Assembly (NCBI GenBank): GCA_001769125.1
Contig: MEOG01000140.1
Coordinates: forward strand, 29,287-93,286
Reading direction: 5' to 3'
DNA from: Bacteroidetes bacterium GWF2_35_48
Lineage (GTDB): Bacteria; Bacteroidota; Bacteroidia; Bacteroidales; GWF2-35-48
Length of the DNA: 64,000 nt
Shown one piece after another: positions 8,975 to 16,158 of the stretch (the stretch's first letter is position 1; each line of letters opens with the position of its first letter). Made by a program: the position numbers and the translations under genes. Under the pieces are notes generated by a model. It did not search any database. It was not told the DNA's origin and saw only the letters and a program-made list of their open reading frames with translations.

Positions 8975-9310
8975 CGCTATGGCACTCCAACGGAGTGCGG
9001 GTACTGGTAATTTACATATCTTTCTAATCGCTATTGCACACCTACGGAGTGCTGGTTATACATGTTATTCTATCTTTTGTTATCGCTATTGCACACCTAC
9101 GGAGTGCTAGTTATTCGTGTTATTCTATCTTTTGTTATCGCTATTGCACTCCTACGGAGTGCTGGTTATACATGTTATTCGATATTTTGTTATCGCTATT
9201 GCACACCTACGGAGTGCTGGTTATACATGTTATTCTATCTAACATTATCGTTATTGCACTCCTCACGTATCTGCCACAGCAGACGTGACAGGTACGGAGT
9301 GCGGGCACTG
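8975..9310. repeat. tandem array of six ~55-bp REP-like palindromic units
   Basis: Units begin at about 8975, 9029, 9084, 9139, 9194 and 9249, a nearly exact 55-bp period. Each holds the palindrome GCACTCCTACGGAGTGC (or a one-base variant) followed by an AT-rich spacer (GGTTATACATGTTATTCTATC). The last unit is interrupted by an unrelated insertion around 9262-9292. Single units of the same family occur at 9890-9975 on the other side of the transposase gene. This is the arrangement expected of REP sequences mobilised by a RAYT (TnpA-REP) protein. Confidence 0.85.
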
Positions 9311-9334
9311 ATGTTTTATACATCTTTATAATAT

Positions 9335-9415
9335 TAAATGCTCCGTTGGAGCATAATAGCGATAATTCCAAAACAGATAGTATCTGCCAACTGCCCTGTA
9401 GGGGCGGAATAGAGT
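9335..9415. repeat. additional small palindromes downstream of the REP array
   Basis: ATGCTCCGTTGGAGCAT (9339-9355) and a weaker GCCCTGTAGGGGC word around 9393-9405. Each is a short hairpin with the same architecture as the REPs but a different stem sequence, between the array and the 3' end of the transposase gene. Confidence 0.5.
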
Positions 9416-9420
9416 AAACT

Positions 9421-9882
9421 CTAATCAAAAAAGTCGAACAAATAATTTTCATCAAATTCTACTTCAAATTTCTTTAAAAATTCAAGATACTCTTCTTTGA
9501 ATGTTTTCTTTTTGTGATGGATTTGTTGCCTGTCAATGTAATTGATTACATTACTTCTGTGCGACATACTGTAAGAGAACACGCCATAGCCTTCCTGCCA
9601 CTGAAATTTATGTTTCGATAGTTTTTTTTGCTTTATAAACAAAGAAGTATCAGATTTAATATCTCTGACAAGATTTGGTATCAAGCAATTCGGGTGCATT
9701 CCGAAGAAAATGTGTATGTGGTCGGGCATGGAATTTATGGCAAGGGGCTTGTGCTTCTGATTGACCAGAATGCCTCCGATGTATTTATGCAGTTCATCGC
9801 TGAATGACGGGAGGATGAGGGCTTCGCGGTTTTTGGGTGAGAACACTAATTGGATGGAGAGTTGGTAGAAGACGTTTGCCAT
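9421..9882 (-). mobile_element. REP-associated tyrosine (Y1, IS200-like) transposase
   Basis: 153 residues, complete. HUH metal-binding motif at H55-I-H57 within MPDHIHIFFG, and the catalytic tyrosine is probably Y115 in NYIDRQQIHH. A Trp-rich QWQEGYGVFSYS segment precedes it, as in IS200/IS605 TnpA and RAYT proteins. These are single-strand DNA transposases that cut at hairpins. It is not flanked by IS200-type ends or a tnpB gene; instead palindromes of one family flank it on both sides (8975-9310 and 9890-9975), which identifies it as a RAYT rather than an ordinary IS200. The start MANVFYQ is typical. Confidence 0.85.
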
Positions 9883-9889
9883 ATTATCG

Positions 9890-9975
9890 GATGTTATTGC
9901 GCACCTACGGAGCGCAGGTTATACATATTGATTCTGTTATCGCTATTGCACTCCTACGGAGTGCGGGGCTCGTAA
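9890..9975. repeat. two REP-like units upstream of the transposase gene
   Basis: Palindromes GCGCACCTACGGAGCGC (near 9899) and GCACTCCTACGGAGTGC (near 9949), about 50 bases apart with the TTATACAT...GTTATCGCTATT spacer of the main array. The second unit replaces the 3' portion of the truncated transposase copy that follows. Confidence 0.8.
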
Positions 9976-10120
9976 TATAACTTACATTCCTATTTAATCT
10001 TTGAATAATACCTGTAATATATTTTTCTAAATCATGTTTCCATGCTTTTTTTAAAAGGGCATTTCTGTTTTTCACTGCAAAAACGAGATGTATATACAAT
10101 TGGGTGTAGGTGTTTGCCAT
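9972..10120 (-). pseudogene. truncated second RAYT/IS200-like transposase
   Basis: From ATG 10120 the protein reads MANTYTQLYIHLVFAVKNRN and continues for ~48 residues in register with the N-terminus of the intact transposase downstream (shared MAN.(F/Y).QL.I.LVF..KNR.AL). Homology then stops and the frame runs into a REP palindrome. The HIH motif and the catalytic tyrosine are gone. It is clearly a different lineage from the intact copy (about half the residues differ), so it is a remnant of a separate element, not a recent duplicate. Confidence 0.75.
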
Positions 10121-10140
10121 ATAAATAGGATTACTGTTTC

Positions 10141-10260
10141 GGTGCTCTGCACCTGCAAATTTCATATTGTTCTGTATCTTTTACAAATGTTTCGCAGCTA
10201 TGCTGCTACAAATGTTGTTGGTGCTCTGCACCTACAAATATTTCGCGGCTCTGCCGCTAT
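10141..10260. repeat. composite palindromic element, GGTGCTCTGCACC family (copy 1)
   Basis: Contains GGTGCTCTGCACC twice (10141, 10220), a GCAGC...GCTGC word and GCGGCTCTGCCGC (10245). The same set of hairpins, in a more complete inverted arrangement, recurs at 35975-36132 and 57776-57934. Non-coding. Confidence 0.7.
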
Positions 10261-10561
10261 TATGTAAAACAAATGTTACTTCTTCCACTGAAATACCACG
10301 CTGAAATATTTGTTTTACTGCATGATTTGAAAATATTTTTTTTTCCGGCATATATTATTTTTTTTTTCGCTTCGCTCAATATTTTTTGCTTCGTTCGGTA
10401 ATGCTCAAACAAGTTTGGCATTACCCTCACTTATCGCAAAAATTCGACCGCCACATTTCGACTTCGCTCAATGCAAGCAGGCGGTATAATTAAATTGTTA
10501 AATTGATACCCTTCGACTTACTTCGACTGCGCTCAGCACAAGTCGCTCAGGGCAAGAATTG
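10261..10561. repeat. gene-free stretch with TTCGACTTCGCTCA-type hairpins
   Basis: Holds a long poly-T run and several copies of words like TTCGACTTCGCTCAATGC and TTCGACTGCGCTCAGC (10458, 10521), which pair with nearby AAGCGAAG/GAGCGAAGTCG-type arms. A related copy is at 34160-34235. There is no gene, and no template repeat resembling the end of the following lipoprotein gene was recognised here. Confidence 0.45.
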
Positions 10562-11434
10562 TTAAAAAGCCCGAACTGCACGCACATAGTAAGTGGAGTA
10601 CTTATAGAGGCCGTACTGACCGCCATCGACGAAGCCCTGACCCCACGCGAGGCCGTTACCGTACTCGCTCGAACTCCAATAGCCGTTACTAGCAAAACCG
10701 CCGATTGCTACCCTATTTATATAAAGTTGGTTCAATTCGTCTTTACTTGGCAAATACCAGTCGCTATAGCCACCTAAAACCAAATCGGCACACAACTTTG
10801 CTGCTATACCTGCGGTGGTACACCCTGCAACAATATCAATTGTATTTTGTGCGCCTGTACCTATTGCTGTTCCATCCGCACCGTTTATTGTTGTACCATA
10901 ACAACCCCATTCCGCACCTGTACTTTGATCGCTTGGTGCTGCTATTAAACCGTGTGTTTGACCTGCTATGTAACCGAGGTCGCCAGGTTGAAGAATATAA
11001 GCTATTATTCCCCCCTGGTAGCTTTGACCTATTGCAAGACAAGGTGTACTCTCTATTATGTTTAAGCTGTATTTGGGCTTACCATCATTCATAACATAAG
11101 CGCGGAAATAATATTTTGTACCTGAATTCAGATTTTCTATGTCTTTTGAAAACTTTTTAAATTCAGAAATAGCACCCAAAGAAACCTTGCTGTCTGCAAT
11201 GGTAGGCTCGGCATTGGTGGAACTATAGCAAATACCGTGGTCGGGGTGGTCTGCAGGGCTCAGGTTGAATATATCTACTTCTATTTTCACAGTTGTGGCA
11301 TCTACCACAGTGATGTTTTCTATATTGCTTTTGGTAACGCCGCTAAAGTCAAGTTTTTTGCAGGCATAGAAAATGAATATTGCAGATACTGCAAGGGTTG
11401 CTGTAAGTGCAAATGCTAAAAATTTTGTTTTCAT
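10562..11434 (-). CDS. lipoprotein with Fn3-like and Lcl/DUF1566-like C-terminal domain
   Basis: 290 residues from ATG 11434; the frame extends 20 codons upstream but only this start gives a signal peptide, with a lipobox-like FIFYAC before KK (Cys ~25). Residues ~35-130 look like a fibronectin-type strand domain (SSTNAEPTIADS, LNSGTKYYFRAYV). From ~135 a C-type-lectin-fold Lcl/DUF1566-like domain follows: GGYSDWYLPSKDELNQLY, then YWSSSE and the terminal YYVRAVRAF. This is the domain used as the variable protein of many diversity-generating retroelements. The last 40 codons are markedly GC-richer than the rest of the gene (see the variable-region entry). The protein is probably on the cell surface; its ligand is unknown. 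Confidence 0.8.
   Translation of the reverse strand: MKTKFLAFALTATLAVSAIFIFYACKKLDFSGVTKSNIENITVVDATTVKIEVDIFNLSPADHPDHGICYSSTNAEPTIADSKVSLGAISEFKKFSKDIENLNSGTKYYFRAYVMNDGKPKYSLNIIESTPCLAIGQSYQGGIIAYILQPGDLGYIAGQTHGLIAAPSDQSTGAEWGCYGTTINGADGTAIGTGAQNTIDIVAGCTTAGIAAKLCADLVLGGYSDWYLPSKDELNQLYINRVAIGGFASNGYWSSSEYGNGLAWGQGFVDGGQYGLYKYSTYYVRAVRAF
10565..10690 (-). other. putative DGR variable region (VR) at the 3' end of the lipoprotein gene
   Basis: Between SSSE and VRAVRAF, the positions that vary in known Bacteroidota DGR proteins here carry the codons TAC GGT AAC GGC CTC, GGT, GGC, GTC GAT GGC GGT, TAC GGC CTC TAT, TAC and TAC. All end in C or T, as expected if they derive by adenine-directed mutagenesis from AAC/AAT codons in a template repeat. 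Framework codons (GCG TGG, CAG, AAG) break the pattern. The stretch is GC-rich in an AT-rich gene. No reverse transcriptase or template repeat was seen in the window, so this is an inference from the pattern. Confidence 0.5.
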
Positions 11435-11503
11435 ATATTTTGATATTCTATTCAGCCGACGCACGCCTTTGACCCGTAAAGGGGGCTGGCGCACGTTGGC
11501 ATT

Positions 11504-11824
11504 TTATTTTGATAATTTAATTTCGCAACCGGTGTTCATAATTTCAGAAGCAAGGTGATTTGAAATATTGAAATCTTCCTCTTTAATTGGGTGCGGTTCA
11601 ATGTCAACAGAAAAATTGCGACTTAAAAACATGAATTGAATCTGCATATCAAATGTGTCAATATCATTTGGTACAACAAAGGCTAAATCAATATCGCTGT
11701 CTTTATGCGCTGTCCCTTTTGCATACGAGCCAAAAAGATAGGCTTTTTTAATATCGTATTTTTTTTCTTTTACAAGAAAATATAAATACTTTTCTGCTAT
11801 GCTAAATACTGTTTCTTTATCCAT
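11504..11824 (-). CDS. MNT-type nucleotidyltransferase domain protein
   Basis: 106 residues. Carries the minimal nucleotidyltransferase signature LFGSYAKGTAHKDSDIDLAFV (Gly-Ser and two Asp near residues 31-48) and a third acidic position (VDIEP) near 76. MNT proteins usually pair with a HEPN toxin (MntA/HepT), transferring AMP to it. No HEPN gene is adjacent; instead it follows a ParE-like toxin gene by 3 bases in the same operon. It may be an orphan or act on a substrate elsewhere. Confidence 0.8.
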   Translation of the reverse strand: MDKETVFSIAEKYLYFLVKEKKYDIKKAYLFGSYAKGTAHKDSDIDLAFVVPNDIDTFDMQIQFMFLSRNFSVDIEPHPIKEEDFNISNHLASEIMNTGCEIKLSK

Positions 11825-11827
11825 GAA

Positions 11828-12145
11828 TTAACCAATTTTAGTAGTTTTTATTTTTTCAGGATTCTGTCTGCAATCAAAAACAGCAGCAATATAAACAATG
11901 GGTTCTTCAATCCAGTAAAGGATTTTATAATTCCCTTCAACTAAAAATCGAATTTCATACTCCTTATTTTTTAATAAAGATTCAGTAGTTCCTATTCTCG
12001 GATGCTTTTCAAGAAGCAATGTTTTATCAACAATTTGTTTTGTAATTTGTTTTGCAGATTTTATTCCTGCATAAAAACTATAGTAATTAAAAACAGATTT
12101 CAAATGTTCTATTGCTGCATCAGTAAAAAGAACTGTTATTTCCAT
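11828..12145 (-). CDS. RelE/ParE-family toxin
   Basis: 105 residues with the ParE fold pattern: an N-terminal strand and helix (FTDAAIEHLKSVFNYYSFYAG), KQIVDKTLLLEKHPRIG, and terminal strands EIRFLVEGNYKILYWIEEPIVYIAAVFDCRQNPEKI. The 'R.L..G.YKI.Y' and 'V.I..VFDCRQNP' motifs are typical of ParE/RelE toxins, which inhibit gyrase or cleave mRNA at ribosomes. The start overlaps the antitoxin gene by 10 bases, the usual antitoxin-first order. Confidence 0.85.
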   Translation of the reverse strand: MEITVLFTDAAIEHLKSVFNYYSFYAGIKSAKQITKQIVDKTLLLEKHPRIGTTESLLKNKEYEIRFLVEGNYKILYWIEEPIVYIAAVFDCRQNPEKIKTTKIG

Positions 12146-12378
12146 GTTGAAATTTCTTTTTTGAGATTACGGGCATTTTTAACTTTTCCGTTTTTTTTGT
12201 CTTCAACAGCTTTTTGGAACAGCGATTCATACTCTTGCAAAGACATTGGTTTAATTTCAATTTCAAGCATTTTCCTGTACTGTTCTTTAAGCAGATTTTC
12301 AAATTTTTCAATTAATTCTATACTTGAAACATTTAGAAAGTCACGCATTATCTGTATTTTTCTTGTTTGTATATCCAT
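12136..12378 (-). CDS. antitoxin of the ParE-like pair
   Basis: 80 residues. An N-terminal helical segment (IMRDFLNVSSIELIEKFENLL) and a charged C-terminus (AVEDKKNGKVKNARNLKKEI) resemble the short helical antitoxins found beside Bacteroidota ParE genes. Identified mainly by position: it immediately precedes and overlaps the toxin gene by 10 bases. The DNA-binding fold is not obvious. It probably neutralises the toxin by wrapping its C-terminus around it and may autoregulate the operon. Confidence 0.7.
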   Translation of the reverse strand: MDIQTRKIQIMRDFLNVSSIELIEKFENLLKEQYRKMLEIEIKPMSLQEYESLFQKAVEDKKNGKVKNARNLKKEISTWK

Positions 12379-12418
12379 GATTATTTAGGAATTAGCCCTT
12401 CGTACGCTCAGGGTAACA

Positions 12419-14800
12419 TTAATATTCAACTAATATAGTATTTTCATCGCCTGTAAATTCAGGGGTTTGAATACCGCTGATTTTTTTGGAATGTTCCATT
12501 ACTTTTTCTTTTACATATTTTTTAAGCTCGCCCAAAGTGATTTTTTTATCGTTATTTTCATCAGCTTTGCCTTGCAGTCCGGCACAGAAATAGTAAGTAA
12601 ATAAACCTGTTTCCGATGGATCGAAGCCTAGCGAAGTTTCTTCGCCGGTAGAGGAGCTTATCATTGTAAAAGCAGGATTATTTATCCAAGGGTTTTTAGG
12701 TTTTATTTTAACCCCTTTTTGCGCAACAAGGTTTTCTTCTTTCATTTTTTCACTCTTGCGAGAACTTCCGCTAAAACAGGCATCGAGTATTACGGTTACA
12801 CTTTTTGCCCCTAGTTTTATAAGATTATCGTACAATTTTGTGGTGTTGTAACCAAAGGCTTCCAAATCTTCTTTAACACCGTCATAAGGGAACAGATAAG
12901 TGTTTTCGCCCGATTTATCGGGTATTCCATGTCCTGAATAAAATACAAACACATCAGTTTCGCCTTTTACAACTGCCTTTTGAAGTTCTCCATAATCAGG
13001 ATTAAATACCTTATTGAATCTGCTCATGTTAACTTCGTTGTTTGTAAAGATTATAACCTGTTCTATACCGAGTATTTTTTCAAAATATTCTTTCATAATT
13101 GTTGCATCATTGTCGGCATAAGGCGCAGGGGCAATGTTTTCATATTTGCTAACGCCAAAAACCACGCCCACAGAATTTTTTCGCTTGGTTTGTGAAGGGA
13201 TAACAGATTTTATATTCATTACATTACCTGTATTTGCAGTAAATTTTTTGGATGAATATTCAAACCTTGCTATATTTTTCGTGAGCGATTCAACATCTTT
13301 ATTCAGGGTTACAATGTTTGTTTTTGGTGGCTTCTGATTTAATTTAACAGGTAGTTGAAATGCTGTTAAATTTCCTTTGCCTGATTCTTCTTTCAGATTG
13401 AGAAAAACAGGCAGATTTTCTTTGGTTGTAACACGTTTATTGGGGCTAAGTGTTATATAAATTTCTTTTGTCTCGCCTGGTTTTAAAGAACCTAAAGCAC
13501 CTGAATTATCGCGAAGGAATATATTATTATCTGTACTTTTTACATCAAATGTTGTTATATTGGAAACACTCTGCCCAATGTTCTGCACCACAATTTTTGC
13601 TTTTACCGATTCGCCGGCTTGTAATTGTCCATCTTCAGTTATAGCCATAGTTCCTTCTCCTGCATCAAGAATTTCGAGACCTGAAAAAGCTAATTTCGGA
13701 TATTGATATTCATAAGTTTGCAACACAAGAAATGCAGGGTCCATATCATAGCCGTACTTTTCTGTAACATTAATCTGCATTTTATGTTCTGCTGATTTTA
13801 AGTCTATATCTGTTGTGATAGGAATGTTAATTTTTTTCGACTCATTAGGTTTTAGTATTGAAATATTTTGAATTTTTCCAATTTTAAAACTTTGATAACT
13901 TTTATAGCTTTTATCATCTGTAATATTAACATTAAGATCATAAGCATTTCCTTTCCCCTGATTCGTAATTGTAATGGTCATTTCAGCTTTTTCATTGGCT
14001 TCGAGAATCCCGTTACCATTCGCATCTGCAAAAGAAAGTTCTGCAAACAAATTGGGTGGTAAGCCTCTTGTTGAAATAAATTTGGGTTCCGATTTTGCTT
14101 CTAGCCTGCTTTTGGTATCGGGTTCAAACAAAAATTCACCGGGTTTCAGATTTTTAACTTTTTTAGAAGTACGGTTCAATAAAAAATAATCCAATGCCCA
14201 TACAGCAGCACTTATGCCGAGAGATGAAAGTGAAAGCGTATTATACATTTTAGCATTGCTCAACAATGCTGCTTCATTTGCCGCATTTGCTGTTGCGTAA
14301 CTTGACAAAGCATTTGCCGCCATACCATTGAAAACAAAGATACCAGCAATACCTGCATAACCTATCGCACCAAGATACAATTTGTTTTTACCGCCTGCCT
14401 GTCTGTGTCCTGCACCTGGGTATAATGTGGAAAACAACCAGGCTTTCTGCATATTGCGTTCTGTTAACTTTGAGGCAAATAATTTAATGAAAATTTTCTC
14501 ATCAAGGAATATACTATCATTAACAACATTCCATACTATTTTTTTTTCGGGCATGGGAGTTACATCCCTTGTATCGCCTAAAAGTGTTTTTGCCTTAATA
14601 ATTTTTCCGCTTTCTGTGAATGCTTCAATCCATACAATATATTTATCTGCCGGATTACAGTTTTCAAAACCATAATTTACCTCAATACGGTCGTTATTAA
14701 ATTGAAAGTCTTTTACTATCACTCTTGGAGTAGTAACCTGTGCATAAGTATTTATAATACTCAGGACTAACAGTACAAAAGCAAAGTAATATTTTTTCAT
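12419..14800 (-). CDS. secreted caspase-like (peptidase C14) protein with membrane-anchored N-terminal region
   Basis: 793 residues. Signal peptide at 1-20 (IINTYAQ). Residues ~105-215 include two or three hydrophobic segments (GAGHRQAGGKNKLYLGAIGY, SLSSLGISAAVWALDYFLL) like the DUF5683 helical region. Residues ~240-510 form two or three Ig/CARDB-like strands ('ANGNGILEANEKAEMTITITNQG', 'ITEDGQLQAGESVKAKIVVQNIGQS'). The caspase domain spans ~550-793, with catalytic His 624 in YSGHG and Cys 675 in DACFSG. DENNDKKITLGEL near 760 resembles a calcium loop. Prokaryotic C14 enzymes cleave after Arg/Lys or Asp. Here it would act outside the cytoplasm. It has its own consensus promoter. No T9SS tail. 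Confidence 0.85.
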   Translation of the reverse strand: MKKYYFAFVLLVLSIINTYAQVTTPRVIVKDFQFNNDRIEVNYGFENCNPADKYIVWIEAFTESGKIIKAKTLLGDTRDVTPMPEKKIVWNVVNDSIFLDEKIFIKLFASKLTERNMQKAWLFSTLYPGAGHRQAGGKNKLYLGAIGYAGIAGIFVFNGMAANALSSYATANAANEAALLSNAKMYNTLSLSSLGISAAVWALDYFLLNRTSKKVKNLKPGEFLFEPDTKSRLEAKSEPKFISTRGLPPNLFAELSFADANGNGILEANEKAEMTITITNQGKGNAYDLNVNITDDKSYKSYQSFKIGKIQNISILKPNESKKINIPITTDIDLKSAEHKMQINVTEKYGYDMDPAFLVLQTYEYQYPKLAFSGLEILDAGEGTMAITEDGQLQAGESVKAKIVVQNIGQSVSNITTFDVKSTDNNIFLRDNSGALGSLKPGETKEIYITLSPNKRVTTKENLPVFLNLKEESGKGNLTAFQLPVKLNQKPPKTNIVTLNKDVESLTKNIARFEYSSKKFTANTGNVMNIKSVIPSQTKRKNSVGVVFGVSKYENIAPAPYADNDATIMKEYFEKILGIEQVIIFTNNEVNMSRFNKVFNPDYGELQKAVVKGETDVFVFYSGHGIPDKSGENTYLFPYDGVKEDLEAFGYNTTKLYDNLIKLGAKSVTVILDACFSGSSRKSEKMKEENLVAQKGVKIKPKNPWINNPAFTMISSSTGEETSLGFDPSETGLFTYYFCAGLQGKADENNDKKITLGELKKYVKEKVMEHSKKISGIQTPEFTGDENTILVEY

Positions 14801-14833
14801 AATTCGTATTTTTTTAAATCAAAATTATAGTTT

Positions 14834-14864
14834 CAAAAATAGGAATTTTTTATTTATCAACAAA
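14834..14864 (-). promoter_or_regulatory. Bacteroidota-type promoter of the caspase-like gene
   Basis: On the minus strand TTTG (14861-14864), 19 nt, TATTTTTG (14834-14841): an exact match to TTTG-N19-TAnnTTTG, ending 34 bases before the ATG at 14800. Confidence 0.75.
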
Positions 14865-15225
14865 ATCATTCTGCGGGGAGCAAACGGCACCTCTTTGTTT
14901 TGGCGGAATCACTGGCGTAAAAGAGAAGCTCCGCCAAAACAATTCCGCAAGCGGAACAAGTTGTGGCGCTTGTGTGTAAGCTTTGTACGTTCTTTTGCAG
15001 CGGTGGCAGAAAAAGCAAAATTTCTTGTAAGAATTTATCTGTCATCATTTTTGTCGTTATGTTATCAAGGTTCGGATTTTTTGGAGGTATGAATGCTAAC
15101 CTGCAACCCTGTCTGCCGACAGGCAGGCTGCAACAAAGTAATTTTAAAATATCAAAAAATATCAAAAAATATATATACAAAATCAAAAATTTTCCTTAAT
15201 TTGCAAAAAATTTAAAATTTCAGTT
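14865..15225. other. gene-free stretch with inverted repeats
   Basis: Contains TTTTGGCGGA (14898) against TCCGCCAAAA (14930), an inverted pair around a 20-base loop, and a TTCCGC/GCGGAA hairpin at 14943-14957. At 15092-15135 lies CCTGTCTGCCGACAGGCAGG within CTGCAA arms, the reverse complement of the palindrome at 8628-8667. Open frames here are short and without family signature. Confidence 0.5.
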
Positions 15226-16098
15226 ATGAAAAGAATTATTACTTTAAGTTTATTTGTATTTATATATTTTGGCGCATTCTCACAGGGAACAGTGCCAAAC
15301 GCTGGTTTTGAAACATGGACAGATACTGTTACATGTACAAGTTGGAGCTCCATTAGTGTTGCTCCTATTCCTCCTTTTTTCCCCGGGTTTTATGGAATGA
15401 CACGTTCTGCTGATGCTCATACCGGTGTGTATTCAGCAAAACTTCAAACAAAAACAATCCCGAGTGTCAGCACTTTACCAGGAGTTACAACTCTCGGTGC
15501 TGTTGATCTTTTAACTCAAACTGTTTCAGGAGGAATTCCTTTTACGCAAAGACCTCAGACATTAAGTTTTTGGTATAAATACCAACCTTCTGGAACTGAT
15601 TCAATGATGGTTGTTATTTTACTGACCAAAAGAAATACATCAACGAATCTTACAGACACTGTTGCTATTGGTTATTTTACAACAGGAACAGCAGCTTCGA
15701 GTTACACGCAACAAAATATTACACTTGAATATGTTATGGGAGCTAATCCTGACACTATGAATATTCTTGCATTAGCCTCTTCCGGTGTGATGACAGATGG
15801 CTCAACATTGTATATAGATGATTTTACATTATCCGGAACAGTAGTTGGAATGTCAAATGAAACAATGAAAGCTAGGATTGAAATACTTCCTAACCCATCA
15901 AATGGTCTGTTTGAAATTATAAATACAAATAGTACTGAAGCGACATTCAGAATTTGCAATGCTATCGGTAAAGAAGTTTATAACGGTTCTTTTTCAGGAA
16001 GAAAAAATCTGAATCTACAGCATCTACCTAAAGGAGTTTATTTTGCTGAAATAATCAACGGCAAGCAAAAAACTGTAAGAAAAATTGTTATTCAGTAA
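15226..16098 (+). CDS. T9SS-secreted protein with PCMD-like carbohydrate-binding domain
   Basis: 290 residues. Signal peptide 1-19 (FGAFSQ). Residues ~22-205 start with VPNAGFETW and include RSADAHTGVYSAKLQTKTI and PQTLSFWYKYQPSGTDS, the pattern of the PCMD / carbohydrate-binding jelly-roll domains of Bacteroidota. Residues ~215-290 are a T9SS type A sorting domain (IEILPNPSNGLFEI ... NAIGKEVYNG ... LPKGVYFAEI..GKQKTVRKIVIQ). It should therefore cross the outer membrane by type IX secretion and be anchored or released at the surface. Stand-alone gene closed by a terminator. Ligand unknown. Confidence 0.85.
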   Translation: MKRIITLSLFVFIYFGAFSQGTVPNAGFETWTDTVTCTSWSSISVAPIPPFFPGFYGMTRSADAHTGVYSAKLQTKTIPSVSTLPGVTTLGAVDLLTQTVSGGIPFTQRPQTLSFWYKYQPSGTDSMMVVILLTKRNTSTNLTDTVAIGYFTTGTAASSYTQQNITLEYVMGANPDTMNILALASSGVMTDGSTLYIDDFTLSGTVVGMSNETMKARIEILPNPSNGLFEIINTNSTEATFRICNAIGKEVYNGSFSGRKNLNLQHLPKGVYFAEIINGKQKTVRKIVIQ

Positions 16099-16110
16099 TT
16101 GATTTTATAA

Positions 16111-16145
16111 TACTAAAAAAGGCGCTGAATGTGCCTTTTTTAGTA
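16111..16145. terminator. bidirectional Rho-independent terminator
   Basis: TACTAAAAAAGGC and GCCTTTTTTAGTA form a long stem around a short loop, giving U-runs on both strands. It lies between the convergent T9SS protein gene and ftcD and can serve both. Confidence 0.8.
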
Positions 16146-16158
16146 TTTGCTCAACCTG

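Noticed and set aside
8975..9310. Tandem 55-bp repeats as a CRISPR array
   Set aside because: The spacers are themselves repeated, the units are head-to-tail near-identical throughout, and no cas gene is near; the palindrome plus RAYT explains them better.
9034..9331. Plus-strand open frames of 84-89 codons over the REP array
   Set aside because: They translate the palindromic repeats in two frames at once and have no protein features.
9421..9882. Ordinary IS200/IS605 insertion sequence
   Set aside because: No tnpB and no single pair of IS ends; the surrounding REP units make RAYT the better description.
10261..10561. DGR template repeat next to the variable region
   Set aside because: I compared the region with the gene end by eye and found no adenine-substituted copy; no reverse transcriptase frame exists nearby.
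10559..11094. Plus-strand frames antisense to the Lcl-like lipoprotein
   Set aside because: Shadows of the real minus-strand gene; composition is Leu/Tyr-rich and without family signature.
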